DNA of 64,000 bases, taken from NCBI GenBank assembly GCA_943735955.1, contig OX030964.1, positions 6,861,997 through 6,925,996 on the forward strand, in the 5' to 3' direction. The notes under the pieces were generated by a model, which made no database searches, was not told the origin of the DNA, and worked only from the letters and a program-made list of their open reading frames with translations. A program made the translations under genes and the position numbers. Source of the stretch: Piscicola geometra. Taxonomy: Eukaryota > Annelida > Clitellata > Hirudinida > Piscicolidae. Shown piece after piece: positions 11,816 to 23,942 of this stretch. Within the stretch, counting starts at the first letter, position 1. Every line of letters starts with the position of its first letter.

Positions 11816-13737
11816 ATGATTGCTAGAAGGTTTGCTGTTAATTACGGGAATGGGAATGGCTGGTATGGCAACCAGAATGGGGCTTATGCGGATGGAATGT
11901 TTACAGCAAGACCCAGGGGCAGACCTTTCGAAGCGGAAGACATAATGGAGAGAGCACAGAAGAGACCCGATGGAAGGGTGAGGGGTCGAGGAGTGGAAAG
12001 AAGAAGTTCAGAGTTCAAGTCTCCGAAAAGTGATCCCGATAAAGGTTAGAGAGCTTTTGATTCTGAAGAATACATTTCTGGTTTACTTATTTACTTTGGT
12101 CCAAATTATTATATATTATTAAATAATTAATAATTTAAGAAGTAATCACTATTTCTTCTAATTTTTAAAAATACTTTCAATTCTTTTATTCCATTTTCAA
12201 TCAATCACCCACTCATTCTAAAAAATCTTTCACAGGGAAAATAGACAAGTCGTTCAAATGGCTGGGACTGGCATTGGCAATCACTTCTTCGGCTTCGATT
12301 TCAATCGGAATCTCCAACATCGCCGTCACTGCCAGCACCGTTCTCACTGCAGACAACGGCACAGGTTGCTTCCTGCAGTCGCAGTGGTACGATCAGTTAG
12401 GCCCAAAAACTGACACCATGCGATCGCTCGACTGGTCCTGGGTCACTGTTGGACTGTGGTCTTCTTTGCTGGTGAGAATGCTTGTTGGCGATGATTTTTT
12501 TAGTTGATATATCTCGTTATGCTTGATATTTTGGTCAGAATTTGAAGGAATAAGTTAAAACAATGATTATTTACCCTTTCAGACGTACTTGGCTGGCATG
12601 ATTGTGGGAAAAATAAACAAAAAAAGCTCCACTTTGGTTAGTTAACATTTAAATATTTCTTTCAAGAAGAATTGAATAGAAAAAATAATTAAAATTTTGG
12701 AATTTTCAAGCCTGTTGAGCAACAAGAAAATATTATTATATTTCAATGAAGTTTTGACAAGTTAGTTCTAGCCATAAAAGATATAAAATAAAAAAGTTTG
12801 AAAATTTCAAAAGTTTTTTTATTGTTTTAATTGGCATTCTAATGTGTATATATTATAATATCATAATTTAAATACATTTTCTATTTATATATTATATAGA
12901 TGAAAAATATATTTCAATATAAAAATATATAAAAAATAGATAAATCACAGCACTATATAGTTATTTAATAGAAACATGAATTTGTGAGCACTATCTATTG
13001 TTTAACATGCAACGTCCCCACAGCGCAAGATCCTGATGTTTGCTGGCTTAGTATCGTTGATTGCAATGCTGCCTGTCCGTCTCATTCTCTCTGTTCTCGA
13101 CTCTTTATTGGTAGGTTCAATGTTTGAGTGAATTGAACAATATTTTGTTATTGAATAAATATTAGTTAAAAATTTTAAAAATTGAAAAGTATTTTTTTAT
13201 TTAATAAATATTTTAAACAAATTGAAATAAAATTTAAATAATTTGCCAAACTTCCATCCCCCAGTCCTCTGGTTGCCAAAGCACAAACACAGCCAAGTTC
13301 GCATTGCCAGTTTCTCTGGCTGTAGTGGCCGTCGTGGAGTTCATATTGCTGCTGGTGGTCCTCCTCCGTTTGAGGAGACAAGTGAAGAAGTGGGAAGAGC
13401 CAGAAAGGCCCGTCAGCAAGAGACAATCGCGTAGGTACAATGCCAGACCTGCCCTGTCCCAAATGCGCTCCAACCAGCCAGCCGAATACCGCGTGCCTCA
13501 GACCGTAAGCCGAAATTTTATTTTTAATGCATATATAAAAATTAATTTGTAAACATATTTATTCCTTGTATAGTCCCACACTAATTTTGAAAACTTGTTA
13601 ATATAACTTTATTCTTCTCCAAGGGTTTCCCGCTCTTCCAGCCAATGCCTTTGAGACCGATGTATGGCATGGGAGTCGCCAGGAGATGGGCACCACAAGT
13701 ACCACACCATTATGGACCCTATTTCTTTCGCCCCTGA
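11816..13737 (+). CDS. Four-TM cluster protein 3
   Basis: Six exons: 11816-12044, 12236-12471, 12583-12636 (54 nt), 13024-13110, 13265-13504, 13624-13737. Phases 1, 0, 0, 0, 0 close a 319-residue frame. The 76-residue cytosolic N-terminus has the GWY motif (GNGNGWYGNQNG) and is Arg/Asp-rich towards TM1. TM1 contains SISIGISNIAV; the loop holds GTGC and several Trp; TM2 crosses into the 54-nt exon; TM3 is LVSLIAMLPVRLILSVL; TM4 is VSLAVVAVVEFILLLVVLL, followed by a very basic juxtamembrane stretch and a tail rich in Pro, Met and Tyr. The exon for TM4 is not split as it is in protein 2. An AATAAA at 13989-13994 is a likely poly(A) signal. Function unknown. Confidence 0.87.
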
Positions 13738-13988
13738 ACAACTTTACTTGCAAATTCTGTAGAATAATTCAGTGGACTCATTGCAAACTGGTGGCATTCA
13801 ATGTGGATAACTTTTTAAAACTCCGTGGTAACTTTTTTCTGCGAAACTTAAACTCATGAATAGCATCTGTTGATGGCTCACTTCCAATGCAATCTTACTT
13901 TGCGATTTTGCTAATGAAATGTTCAAGAACTTTACTTATTTGATATATGAATTTTATGAATTTATTGATTTTTCCTTTTGTTTTTTAA

Positions 13989-13994
13989 AATAAA
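13989..13994 (+). terminator. Poly(A) signal AATAAA, four-TM gene 3
   Basis: AATAAA about 250 bases after the stop codon of gene 3, on the sense strand. Confidence 0.55.
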
Positions 13995-14363
13995 ACCATT
14001 ATTTAATTTTGTGAATAATAATTTATTTAGTTAAATTCAGTTAATCTTCTTTAAAGATTAAACAGCTAAACTTGTTTTTATTTAAATGAAGCCCTGCTCA
14101 AATAAAAAATGCACCAACGGCACCATAATGCTTGTCTTTCAATAAAGGTTTATGAAAAAGAAAAACATCAAAATTGTTCAAATTTCATGCTAAGAAAATT
14201 ATTCAGGTTACAAACAAGCATAAAAGAATTAAATTAATTGATTGTTTGAAGGATTACGTCTTAAACATTCACTTCACTCCGTTCTCAGAAATGGCTCACG
14301 CTTTCATAATGGGCCTAGCGTGTGGTATTGCAATAGATTGTCGTCAGAGCAATTAGCAGACTT

Positions 14364-14369
14364 TTTATT
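14364..14369 (-). terminator. Poly(A) signal AATAAA, four-TM gene 4
   Basis: AATAAA on the minus strand only four bases beyond the stop codon of gene 4. This implies a very short 3' UTR if it is used. Confidence 0.45.
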
Positions 14370-14373
14370 TCCT

Positions 14374-16013
14374 TTAACGACAGATTCTAAGCTGGAGGTC
14401 AGTTCTGAATGGGTGAAGGAAGGCTTTTTGATCGAAGATGAAGCGGTCTTCTCCGTTGGGGAAAAGAGAATTCTGAAATGAGTGTGGTCTGGAAGGGTGA
14501 TTGTGGAGAAACTTGTTGATGATGATAGGAGCTACTAGGATTAATATTTATACAATTTTAAAAATAAATATTTAAAAAATAAATAAAATAGAACACCTAT
14601 GTGAAGGTTTTCTGCCTCACTGAGTCCCTTCTGCCTGATGAAGGAGGAGATGTCGACGAGGATGATGATGACGAGGCGGGTAATGATTTGCAATCTTTCA
14701 TGGCAAGGTCTTGTGTGTAGCATGGCAGTGACTGTGGAAGTAGTTGAGTGTGAGTGCAGCTATTTATGATGTAGATGCTGAAGATTCAATTAGAAATTTT
14801 TAGCGAGGTTCTTGTATATTTCAGTTAGAATGATTTTTGATATGACAATGTCTTGGAGATCAAATAATATTAAAAGTATAAATAAAAATTTTAAATTAAT
14901 AAAAATAAAAGTTAAATAAATTAAATTAAAAGCAAGAATGACCAGCCACCGTTTACAAAACTCAAAGATGCCACTACCACAGCTGCTACCACTGCTCCTA
15001 GCTTCATCACTCGTATTCCTATAGGCTTTATCACAATAAAGTTAACTGATTTATTCAAATTACCTGGTTAAATCATTTTTTTCAAATTGCCTTAATGGTT
15101 AAATAATTTTGAATTAATAATTTTAGATTTCGTTTTTAGAAATGTTAACATGCGATTAAAATTTCGTTAATTTTGCGAAAAAAAGAAACAACTTTTTTCG
15201 AAGGGAAGTTGGAGTTGTAGTAAATGCTTTTGAAGTAGGTGTTGTCGTTGGTGTTTGTTGAGGCGCTGTTGGAGCAATTCATCAGAAGACCTGTGCTGAA
15301 AGGCTAAAGAAATTTCGTTTTAAATTAACTTAATTAAATGTAATTAAATATATATTGTCTTAAATTAAATATTAAACACAACATGAACTCACCACTATAA
15401 AGGCCGATAGACCACAAGCCATTCACAACCACACAAGAACCTCAATTAACTCCCCTTCTTTGCCGCTTGGTCTCAGAGCATTTCCGATGTTTTGGACACT
15501 GACACTACCCTTCCCTAAAACGCCCCACTCACCCGCCTTCACGTCGTCCTTGTGCACGTGAGTGATCACCAGGTTGTTGAGGGATGCAGTCGCCATCAGA
15601 AGGCTCATGGCTGATAGCAGAGTGATTATCAACTGTCTCCTGCTCAAGAAATGTAGACGGTTCTTCGCTTCGGAGGCAATTTGAGTTTGTGAATGTTTAA
15701 ATGTTGGTTATGGACTAAGAGTGAATTGATTTTGTGCCCAGTTAGTGTTTCATGGCGTGGAACTTTTAAGGAATGTTTTTTTTGAGCTCGATATGAGCAA
15801 TGTTTTGAAGATACAGATGTGTGGATCAGAATGCGAAGAGTTCTTGAAATTCCTTGCTTTATGGTTGTTTGATTCTAAAGTTACAATAGGAAGGAAGCTT
15901 CATAGCCACAAAAAAAGTAAATTTAAACTTTTAAATTTAACAAATTAAATCTTCTCACCCCTGAATCGTTTGAGAGGCATGGTGCCAGCATTGAGAATAT
16001 CTGGTCGAGACAT
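14374..16013 (-). CDS. Four-TM cluster protein 4 (divergent member)
   Basis: Exons: 15959-16013, 15533-15667, 15393-15440, 15193-15290, 14957-15025, 14597-14759, 14374-14534; phases 1, 1, 1, 0, 0, 1; 242 residues. An in-frame TAA upstream leaves the ATG at 16013 as the first start. TM1 (LIITLLSAMSLLMATASLNNLVI) aligns with TM1 of proteins 1-3 at the N-L-V-I position. The first loop has a GLW motif like claudins, then Cys and an Asn/Ser/Thr-rich stretch with possible glycosylation sites. TM2 is LGAVVAAVVVASLSF and TM3 is RLVIIILVDISSFI; TM4 is weak. It lacks the 54-nt exon and the GWY motif. A seeming frameshift in the loop is explained by a 92-base GT-AG intron (15441-15532). The acceptors of exons 5 and 6 are the least certain. 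Confidence 0.68.
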
Positions 16014-16719
16014 TAGGTCCGCGTTGAACCCTTTTGGTCCGTCCGCACATACATCTGCTCCAGCATGCCTCTTCTTGATTTCTTACGTTCCGATCTTACA
16101 ACCCCCTGGTAAGCAGTTCTGGGAAAGGGAATGATTCATTATGAGAGTATTAAAAGTTGATAAATTTGGTAATTAAACTTTAAATATAAATTATTTTTTT
16201 AAACTCATAAAACTTTAAAGATTGAGAATTTATAGAAGGGTGAATGGTGTTGAGAAGAAATGGCTTGAAAAAGGGTTTCTTAGAGGCATGAATGGCTTGC
16301 GTGACTGTGCGCAGATCAATTCCATTTTGTCTTTTTCCAGATTTTCTATTCTTAACAGAGTTTTTGAAAGTTTTAAATTATTAATGGAGTAAGTATTAAA
16401 TCTCAAAGAAAAATAGACTAAGTTGGTTCATGTTTTTATCGTAAGTGAAAACACGTACGTGTGGACTTGATAGTGATGATGATGATGATGACGATGATGA
16501 CAATGATGATGATGAGGAGGATAGGGTTAATGATGGTGATGATGATAGTGTTGATGATGATGATGGTGATGATGATGATAGGTGAAGAATGCTTCCAGGA
16601 GCGTGTATTCAAAAGCAATAACATTAGGGTGGTCAGTAAATTGCTTCCGAATACACGGCCCTCAGAAGGTTTGTTTGTTTGTATGTTTATGTGTTTGTAT
16701 GTGTGTGTGTTTGTATGTG

Positions 16720-16754
<35 letters not shown>

Positions 16755-18261
16755 GTATGTGTGCGTGTGTGTGTGTGTTTGCAAATCAGTTTGAGTGTAT
16801 CTTTTTAATAATGTTCTAGTACTCATAAAACAGATTTTTTATTTCATTATCCATCACAGCAAAATGTGCAAGATTCTTCGAGTAGTCGACAAGGGACTTT
16901 GCATCAAAATCAATAAAACCAGATGCTCATCGTTTATCCAAGAGCAATATTTCCAAGAAGCAACCAAGATGATTAAGTATGCACAACTATTTTAAATTAG
17001 ACCATTTCAAACCACATTAGAATATTTGTTTTGTTTTTACAAACTTTTTCTGCAAAAATTATTTTTTCTTGCTTAGCTACAATATATAATTAAAGATATT
17101 TCAATGGATTTAAGACTATTTTATTCAACATCTCAAATCTGAATCTAAAATATAAAATAACACTCAGATGTGTTGGAAAAACAGCTCTAGAGAGACGTAG
17201 TGGGTGTCTGATTCTTAGTCAGAACAGACTGCGAACGTCTTTGAGTTTCCATCAGAAGCAGCCAGCATCTGATGTCGGTGCACAATCACAACTCACCCGC
17301 TTTGTACACACTGCGTACGCATACATGCACACACACAAACAAACATACACACACGCACAAACACAAACATGCACACAGGACGTTGTACGCTAAGGCGAGC
17401 ATCTTGTAGCTAGCAACGAGTCATCATGGAGTGCTCATGATGATGATGATACTGATGGATACTACTATCAGGACGTACCATTCTCCAGGATGCTTCAGGA
17501 GTATTTTCCTTGGAAAAAAAGATTTTTACACATCAGTTTTGCAATATATAAAAAATCGTTAAATAATTTTAAAATTAATTATTACTAATTAATTAATTTA
17601 TAATTTAGTTTGATGTGATTGAAGGAACGACGAGGGAACTTTACTGAAGGTAGAAATCTCTTATGAACGTAATAGATGAAATGAGAATTTGAGAGGGAAT
17701 TTCCTAATATTCAAAAGTGTCATCCGCTTTGCCAAGTCGATGTAGGCATATTTAATTGTATAAAGCCATTAAATCGATTTATACTAATGATATTGATTAT
17801 AATAATGAATATCATTTTAAGAATATTCATAATAACAATCAAAATAATAATAATAGTAGCCTTTACAATTCATAACGATTAGGAAGAGACAAGATAAAAT
17901 TATACAATTATTTTCAATGAGTTAATAAAATAATATGAATAAATAAATAATAATAATAATTCATCAACCTGAGGTCAAATAAATACAACCGATGAGAATT
18001 TCAGGGTGACACACATGCACACAACCGACCCTCAATTCGATTGAAATGGATTAAAGCTAATGAAAACTAATTAAAATCAATTAAAGTATGCTGAAGGAAT
18101 AGAAATTATGTCTAATTAAATAAATTATGTTAAATTAACTTAATCATATTACATTAATTGAATTCCTATTCAAAATTAGCTTAATTTCATTATAATAATG
18201 TTAAATTAGTTAAATGAAAATGAATAAAAATCTATTAAAATTAAACTTAATTGAGAGTGAT
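16014..18261. other. Intergenic, repeats, no gene recognised
   Basis: Holds a GAT-type repeat at about 16470-16580 and a GT repeat at about 16670-16785. AT-rich DNA follows, with many TTAATT and AATTAA words up to the 3' end of DNAJC16. The plus-strand ORFs here are repeat translations. Confidence 0.5.
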
Positions 18262-20585
18262 CTAATTGAACTGCTCGGGCCATGCGGTCACAGGATACTT
18301 GGGACAGGCGCCTTCGTACAGCCGATCCATCCACGCCCCAACCATGGAGGGCTCCTGCTCATCCTCCTCATCCCCCAAGTCTAAAAAGTGCCCCTCCGAT
18401 GGTGGTGATGATGATGGCGATGGCGATGATGATGATGATGCCAGGAAGTGGTAGTATTTGAGGGTGGGGTTGAATGCTAGTACAGTGGTGGTGGTGGGAT
18501 GGTCACGCTTGAACGCTTCCGGAAAGACCTTGCGACACCAGCGTAGTCGTTGTGTCGTTAAGTTGAGGTACATGAAGCGAAAACGGAAGTGGGAGCTGGG
18601 ATGGGTGATTGTATAGCGCATTATAGTTTTGCAATTAATGGTGAACGAAAAATAAAGTGTAAAAATGTTAATATTGAAAAAAATTAATTGTGATTAGGAT
18701 AAATTTATGTGAAAAAACAATAAATAATAATATTATCTAACATTTTAAATAAAATAAAAATGAAACACAGAAAATTGAATATCAACACCTCAACCCCTTC
18801 CTCCCTACCTGGAATACGGTTTAACGGAAGCCAGGAAACTCTTGATGCATTTCTTCTTCTGTGGCAGCGACCACTCGGCATCGAGTAGCAGCAGTACCAG
18901 CCTCCAGCCACCAGACTGCGCCCCCAACACCAGTCTATCGTACGAAGCGCTGTCCAGTTGCTCTAGTATGCTAGGGTGTCTGTGTTGATTGTGGTGGTTG
19001 TCGGGGTTGGTTTGAGTTGTTGTGATTGTGTTATTATAGTTATAAAAAAAAGAAATTAGTATTAATAATAACAATAACCCTTAACAACAAAATATAAAGA
19101 CTATTTAAATCTTAAATATTCTTTAAAATACAATCATTATTATTATTAATTAATAAGTATTATTCCTATTCGTACAAATTATAAATATAATTATTATATG
19201 TAATAACGTGGGATGCTCTGAAGGGGGAGGAGAGGAGGAGGAGGAAGAGGAGGATGACTCAGCGAAGGAGTTTTTGATGACGAAGAAGACGCTGAAGAGG
19301 ATGGCCGAGGCGATGATGAGGGTTGAGAAGGGAGAGTCGAACGTCCTGTGAGGTTTGTGCTGGTGTTGTTGTTGTTGGTGTTGTTGTTGGTGTTGTTGTT
19401 GTTGTTGGTGTTGTTGTTGTTGTTGGTGTTGTTGGTGTTGTTGTGGTATTGGTTGTTGCTGGTGTTGTGGTATTGGTTGTTGTTGGTGTTGGTTGTTGTT
19501 GTTGTTGTGGTGTTGTTGTTGTTGGTGTTGTTGTTGTTGGTGTTGTTGTGGTATTGGTTGTTGCTGGTGTTGTGGTATTGGTTGTTGTTGGTGTTGGTTG
19601 TTGTTGTTGTTGTGGTGTTGGTTTCTGTTGGTGTTGTTGTTGTGGTATTGGTTGTTGTTGGTATTGGTTGTTGTGGTATTGTTGTTGTGGTATTGGTTGT
19701 TGTTCGTGTTGTTGTTGTGGTATTGGTTGGTGTTGTTGTTGTGGTATTGGTTATTGTAGAAACGAAAGCAACTTAATAACCAAGACAAGGACAAAAAGCA
19801 CAACTACCATAGAAGCTCTACAAAAAATGCAAAGAACAGCACCACTCACTCAAGCAACATATACAACAACAACTACAACAACCTCAACAGCAACAACAAC
19901 GCCCAAACAACAACAACAACAACAACGCCCAAACAACCTCAACAACAACAACTATAACAACCTCAACAACAACAACTACAACAACCTCAACAACAACAAC
20001 TATAACAACCTCAACAACAACAACAACTACAACAACCTCAACAACAACAACTATAACAACCTCAACAACTAAAACGCCCAAACAACAACAACCTCAACAA
20101 CAACAACAACAACAACAACAACACCTACTCCAGAACGCCTAAGAGATCGACGTCTGTGTACTCACTCCACTTCCTGCCAAGCATCTCAAACAGACTCTGT
20201 CGTGAAATGATGATTGCTGATGATGATGATTGCTGATGATAAGATCACCAGAACAGAAAACAAAACTGTCACGACATAAGTAGCACAAAAAGCACAACAA
20301 CAAATCACAACATGAACAAGCACAACAACAAATCACAACAACAACAAAAACAACAACATCAACAAATCACAACAACAACAACAAGCACCTCGGCAGTTTC
20401 ATCGACAATGGGAACGCCCTTGAAGACCAACGTTGAGTCCATCCTCGCCCCCCTGCCCACCAGGGCACCCACCCACCCCGCCAACTCACCCCCCCTCTCC
20501 ACTCCCCACCCCCCCTCCATCATCTCATACTTCCATTGCTTCTCACTCTTGCGCCATATAGCCATTAGCTGTGTGTGTGTTGGGA

Positions 20586-20662
<77 letters not shown>

Positions 20663-22057
20663 TGTGTGTGTGTCTTTTAAAGATATTGTATGTATGTATG
20701 TATTTATGTGCAGAAAATGGCATACATAAAGGAATGAAGGTGAGAAAGAAGAGATGAGTGGATGAACAGACAGTGAAATCGACTACTATAAGTAAAAAGC
20801 AAATCAGTTCTTCGATTTTTTTAAACACCATGTATAAGGCGCACTTTTTAAAACTTTCAAATAACGACAAAACCTTGCGTCGATGCGAGGAGTCGTTATG
20901 TGAAGGACCGGTGTCCTTGCTGAGAGCGGCAACTAGGGCGGGTTGAAGGTCAGTCGTGACGTAGGCAAAGGCGTGGGCGGGAAGGGATGATGCTGATTGG
21001 ACGAATGAATTAAGTAGGTCATTCTCGTGTCTGTTCCACAGCAGTAGAAGAATGCAGTGTCTGGAGGTGGGTATGTGGGGGGTTATGTGGGTGGGTTGAT
21101 GTCTGTGTCTGTGTGTTTATGTGTTGATGGCTGTTTGTGTGTGTCTCCATCCCACCATACCACGACCACATCCACACACTATCATCACCCCTCCTCCACC
21201 CACAAACCACCACCCCTCCTCCACCCACAAACCACCACCCCTCCTCCACCCACAAACCACCACCCCTCCTCCACACAAACCACCACCCCTCCTCCACCCA
21301 CAAAGCACCACCCCTCCTCCACCCACAAACCACTACCCCTCCTCCACCCACAAACCACCACCCCTCCTCCACACAAAACACCACCACACACTTCTTTAAA
21401 GGACAAATTCTCTGGAAAATCGCTTGGCTATTGATCCTCGGCACTACCAACAACTCATCCATCACTCCATCCATCTGGCTGCGAGTGATGGATGGAGATG
21501 AAAGAATGCTGGATGAGTTATCCTCTTTTATCAGCACGATCGTCTCTCCATCTTCAGTGAGAGAATAACGTTTCCATAAGGGAGAGTCTGCTGCAAGCCT
21601 GTGGAGTGGATGGGTGGATGGATGGATGGATGGCTAGTTTGATGGATGGATGGATGGATGAATAGATAGATGGATAAATATATGGATGGATGGATAGATG
21701 GATGGATGAATAGATGGATAGATGAATGGATAGATGGGTGAATCTACCAATAAACCAGCCAATAGACAACAATAAAGTTTTGAAAAAACAACTTTTTGAC
21801 GTTGAGATGCGCGGCTTGGGCGTTGTTCCTGGCGGCAAAGGCGCTCGAAAGGAAGCGAAGACAGGCGTGCTTGCGGGAGTCGAACATGACGACCTTGACC
21901 TTGTTGCCGCTCCAGAAGTCGCTCAGGAAGTCGCCCAGGAGGTGCTCTTGCAGCTGTGGTGTGATTTGTAGTGTGTGTGTGTGTGTGGGAGTTTTTGTGT
22001 GTGGGTGTGTGTGTGTGTGGGAGTTTTTGTGTGTGTGTGTGGGGAGTTTTTGTGTGT

Positions 22058-22104
<47 letters not shown>

Positions 22105-23942
22105 GGTTGTGTTGGTGTGTGGTTTGTGTGTTTGTGTGTGTTTCTGTGTATGTGTGTGTCTGTGTGTGTGTGTTAAAGGTGTTGTGGTTGTAGATGCATT
22201 GTGTGGTTTATGTAGTTGGAAGTGAGTGATTAGCATGTTATAGGGTTATATGAAAGAGAAGAAAAAAAGTAGAAAAAGATAAAATATAAAAGATAAGAAA
22301 TAAATTAGAAAAATATAAAATATAAAAGATAGGAAAAGGAATAAATAAATAAATTGAAAAAAATAAAAAAGAAGGGAGATAAAGAGAGAGAAAAAAGAAG
22401 CCCACCTCCGGGACGAGGGAGGGGGGATGCACAGATCTGAGGAAGTCTCGAAGACTGCGTGCGTTGAAGGAAGCAGACGTGAAGTGCACGATGCGTCTGT
22501 CGATCACCACCACCACACTCGGAATGCTGCGAACCTGTCATGTGATCATGTGATTGTTAATTAATTGGCTAATTAAATTAGGAAGCAATATAATGATATT
22601 AATTTAATAATTAAACTTTAAAGAATATATCAAATGAGTTAGATTTATGTGCATTAAAACATTAATTTTTTTTTAAAATAGATAGAATGAGTAAGATGAA
22701 TGAAAGAATAACTTTTAATCTCTGACGTAACATTGGATCTGAGTTGACATCCAAGGTCCCAATGCCCAGTCCTGCAATGGTAAGATGCTATGCAGTTGCA
22801 TCACATAAACCGAATCCAAATGATGATGATTAGGAAAGTAAAGATTGTAATGAAGCTTTATAAACTTTATATAAAGCTTTTAGATTTTTTAATGAATAAA
22901 TAAAATGTTAAACTTGTTTAAAAGTTTTTGAGATATTTTAATTATGAATAAGAGACGATACCTAGCTTTTCAAGGTCCTTGGCAAACTGCTCCCAAATTG
23001 GCCACACACGCACACACTGAAGACAAAAGTTCACGTACGCATACACAAAAAATGGTTTTTTGATGCTGTTTGGATAGATTTCCTTCTCGTATGTCCTTCA
23101 AAACGATAGAGAAGTAATTAGTTTTTAAAGTCAAATATTATTATTACTAATAACAAGAATGTTTTTTTTAAAATTCAGTTTATTAAGCCTATAAATAAAA
23201 AGTCAATTATAATTAATCTTTATATGCTAATAAAATCCAATAGTTTAGCCAATGGTTTAATTGCCCAACCACATATAATATAATATAAAACATATACAAT
23301 TAAAAGCCAATCATTTAATTGCCTGACCACAGATTGATGCGGTTGTTTGACTTGGAGCCTCCGAAGGCACCCTCGTGGAAGAAGTGTTCGAATGGTCCTG
23401 AGTGGTCAAAGCCGTCAAAGCCTTGCTGGGAGTTCGCTTGGCCACTCGACATCCCGAAACGATCGTAATTCTCTCGCTTCCGAGGGTCGCTGAGGGTCTT
23501 AAGAATTTGTATTTAGGTCTTTTAGACATTTTTATTATAATAACTATGAGTTTAAAATTTTTATTTGAACACATATATTCGTTGAGTTGATTAAACTTTG
23601 ATTATAAGTGGATTAAAACTTATTCTCACAAAAATAATAGAGTTTAGTAACTAAACTTTAGTAACTAGACTTAATATTTAAATTCATTTGTTCCAAAGAT
23701 CATGCACAAACCTCGTATGCCTCGTTGATCTTCATGAATCTCTCATTAGCAGCAGGGTTGCGGTTCTTGTCAGGGTGCCAGACCTTTGCCAGTTTCTTGT
23801 ATGCTTGCTTGATGGTTTTCAGAGAAGCCGATGAATCCACGCCTAACGTGCCGTATAAATCTTCTTCTGATTTCACATTTGGGAGTAACAAAAACGTCAA
23901 AATGCATGAAAGAATGATTGAGATAACGGTGTGAGATAACAT
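18262..23942 (-). CDS. DNAJC16: DNAJC16 (ERdj8-type) co-chaperone with J and thioredoxin-like domains
   Basis: Thirteen exons: 23712-23942, 23328-23497, 22962-23095, 22713-22771, 22406-22534, 21793-21953, 21392-21598, 20874-21060, 20389-20568, 20162-20196, 19208-19345, 18809-18970, 18262-18595. Every phase closes; 708 residues against about 780 in human. A signal/anchor segment (residues 4-21) precedes the J domain with HPD at 56-58 and a Phe/Gly-rich linker. A thioredoxin-like region with CLQC (158-161) follows, then further degenerate thioredoxin folds, a TM helix (about 504-521), a Ser-rich acidic stretch and the family C-terminus (AWMDRLYEG, then WPEQFN). Family knowledge: an ER membrane protein of the Hsp40 class that recruits Hsp70 through HPD and is linked to autophagosome size control. 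Introns 7, 9 and 10 hold long simple repeats. A poly-Ser/Asp stretch in exon 13 is local expansion. Confidence 0.95.
19352..19756. repeat. (GTT/GGT)-rich repeat in DNAJC16 intron 10, acceptor side
   Basis: About 400 bases of GTT, GGT and GTG words on the plus strand. In the transcript it is (CAA/CAC)n and ends about 10 bases before the exon 11 acceptor. It gives long false ORFs on both strands. Confidence 0.9.
19860..20125. repeat. (CAA)-rich repeat in DNAJC16 intron 10, donor side
   Basis: CAA/ACA repeat on the plus strand, thus (GUU)n in the DNAJC16 transcript, starting about 35 bases after the exon 10 donor. It is complementary to the repeat at 19352-19756 in the same intron. Confidence 0.9.
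20585..20672. repeat. (GT)n microsatellite before DNAJC16 exon 9
   Basis: Nearly pure GT repeat; in the transcript (CA)n that runs to the acceptor at 20569-20570. Confidence 0.92.
21175..21390. repeat. 25-bp minisatellite in DNAJC16 intron 7
   Basis: About eight tandem copies of a 25-bp unit with the core CACCCCTCCTCCACCC and length variants. It starts directly after the exon 7 donor in the transcript sense, where it is G/U-rich. Confidence 0.9.
21603..21745. repeat. (GGAT/AGAT)n repeat in DNAJC16 intron 6
   Basis: Tetranucleotide repeat; in the transcript it is (AUCC)n and ends at the exon 7 acceptor (21599-21600). Confidence 0.88.
21970..22176. repeat. (GT)n repeat with G-tract in DNAJC16 intron 5
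   Basis: GT repeat interrupted by a pure G run of about 18 bases at 22088-22106. In the transcript it is C/A-rich and lies upstream of the exon 6 acceptor. Confidence 0.9.

Noticed and set aside
14374..16013. Four-TM gene 4 as a frameshifted pseudogene
   Set aside because: A GT-AG intron of 92 bases restores the frame and all later phases close.
19150..19803. 217-codon poly-Gln/His/Asn ORF on the minus strand
   Set aside because: The repeat part is DNAJC16 intron 10; only 19208-19345 is exon, entered by an AG in the correct phase.
19323..20072. 249-codon Val/Cys/Trp ORF on the plus strand
   Set aside because: Translation of simple repeats antisense to DNAJC16; no conserved residues and no start context.
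21175..21390. Regular 25-bp direct repeats, CRISPR-like at first sight
   Set aside because: Units are head to tail without unique spacers, in a eukaryotic intron; an ordinary minisatellite.
21019..21537. 172-codon ORF through the 25-bp minisatellite
   Set aside because: Its first third is DNAJC16 exon 7; the repeat and what follows are intron by homology.
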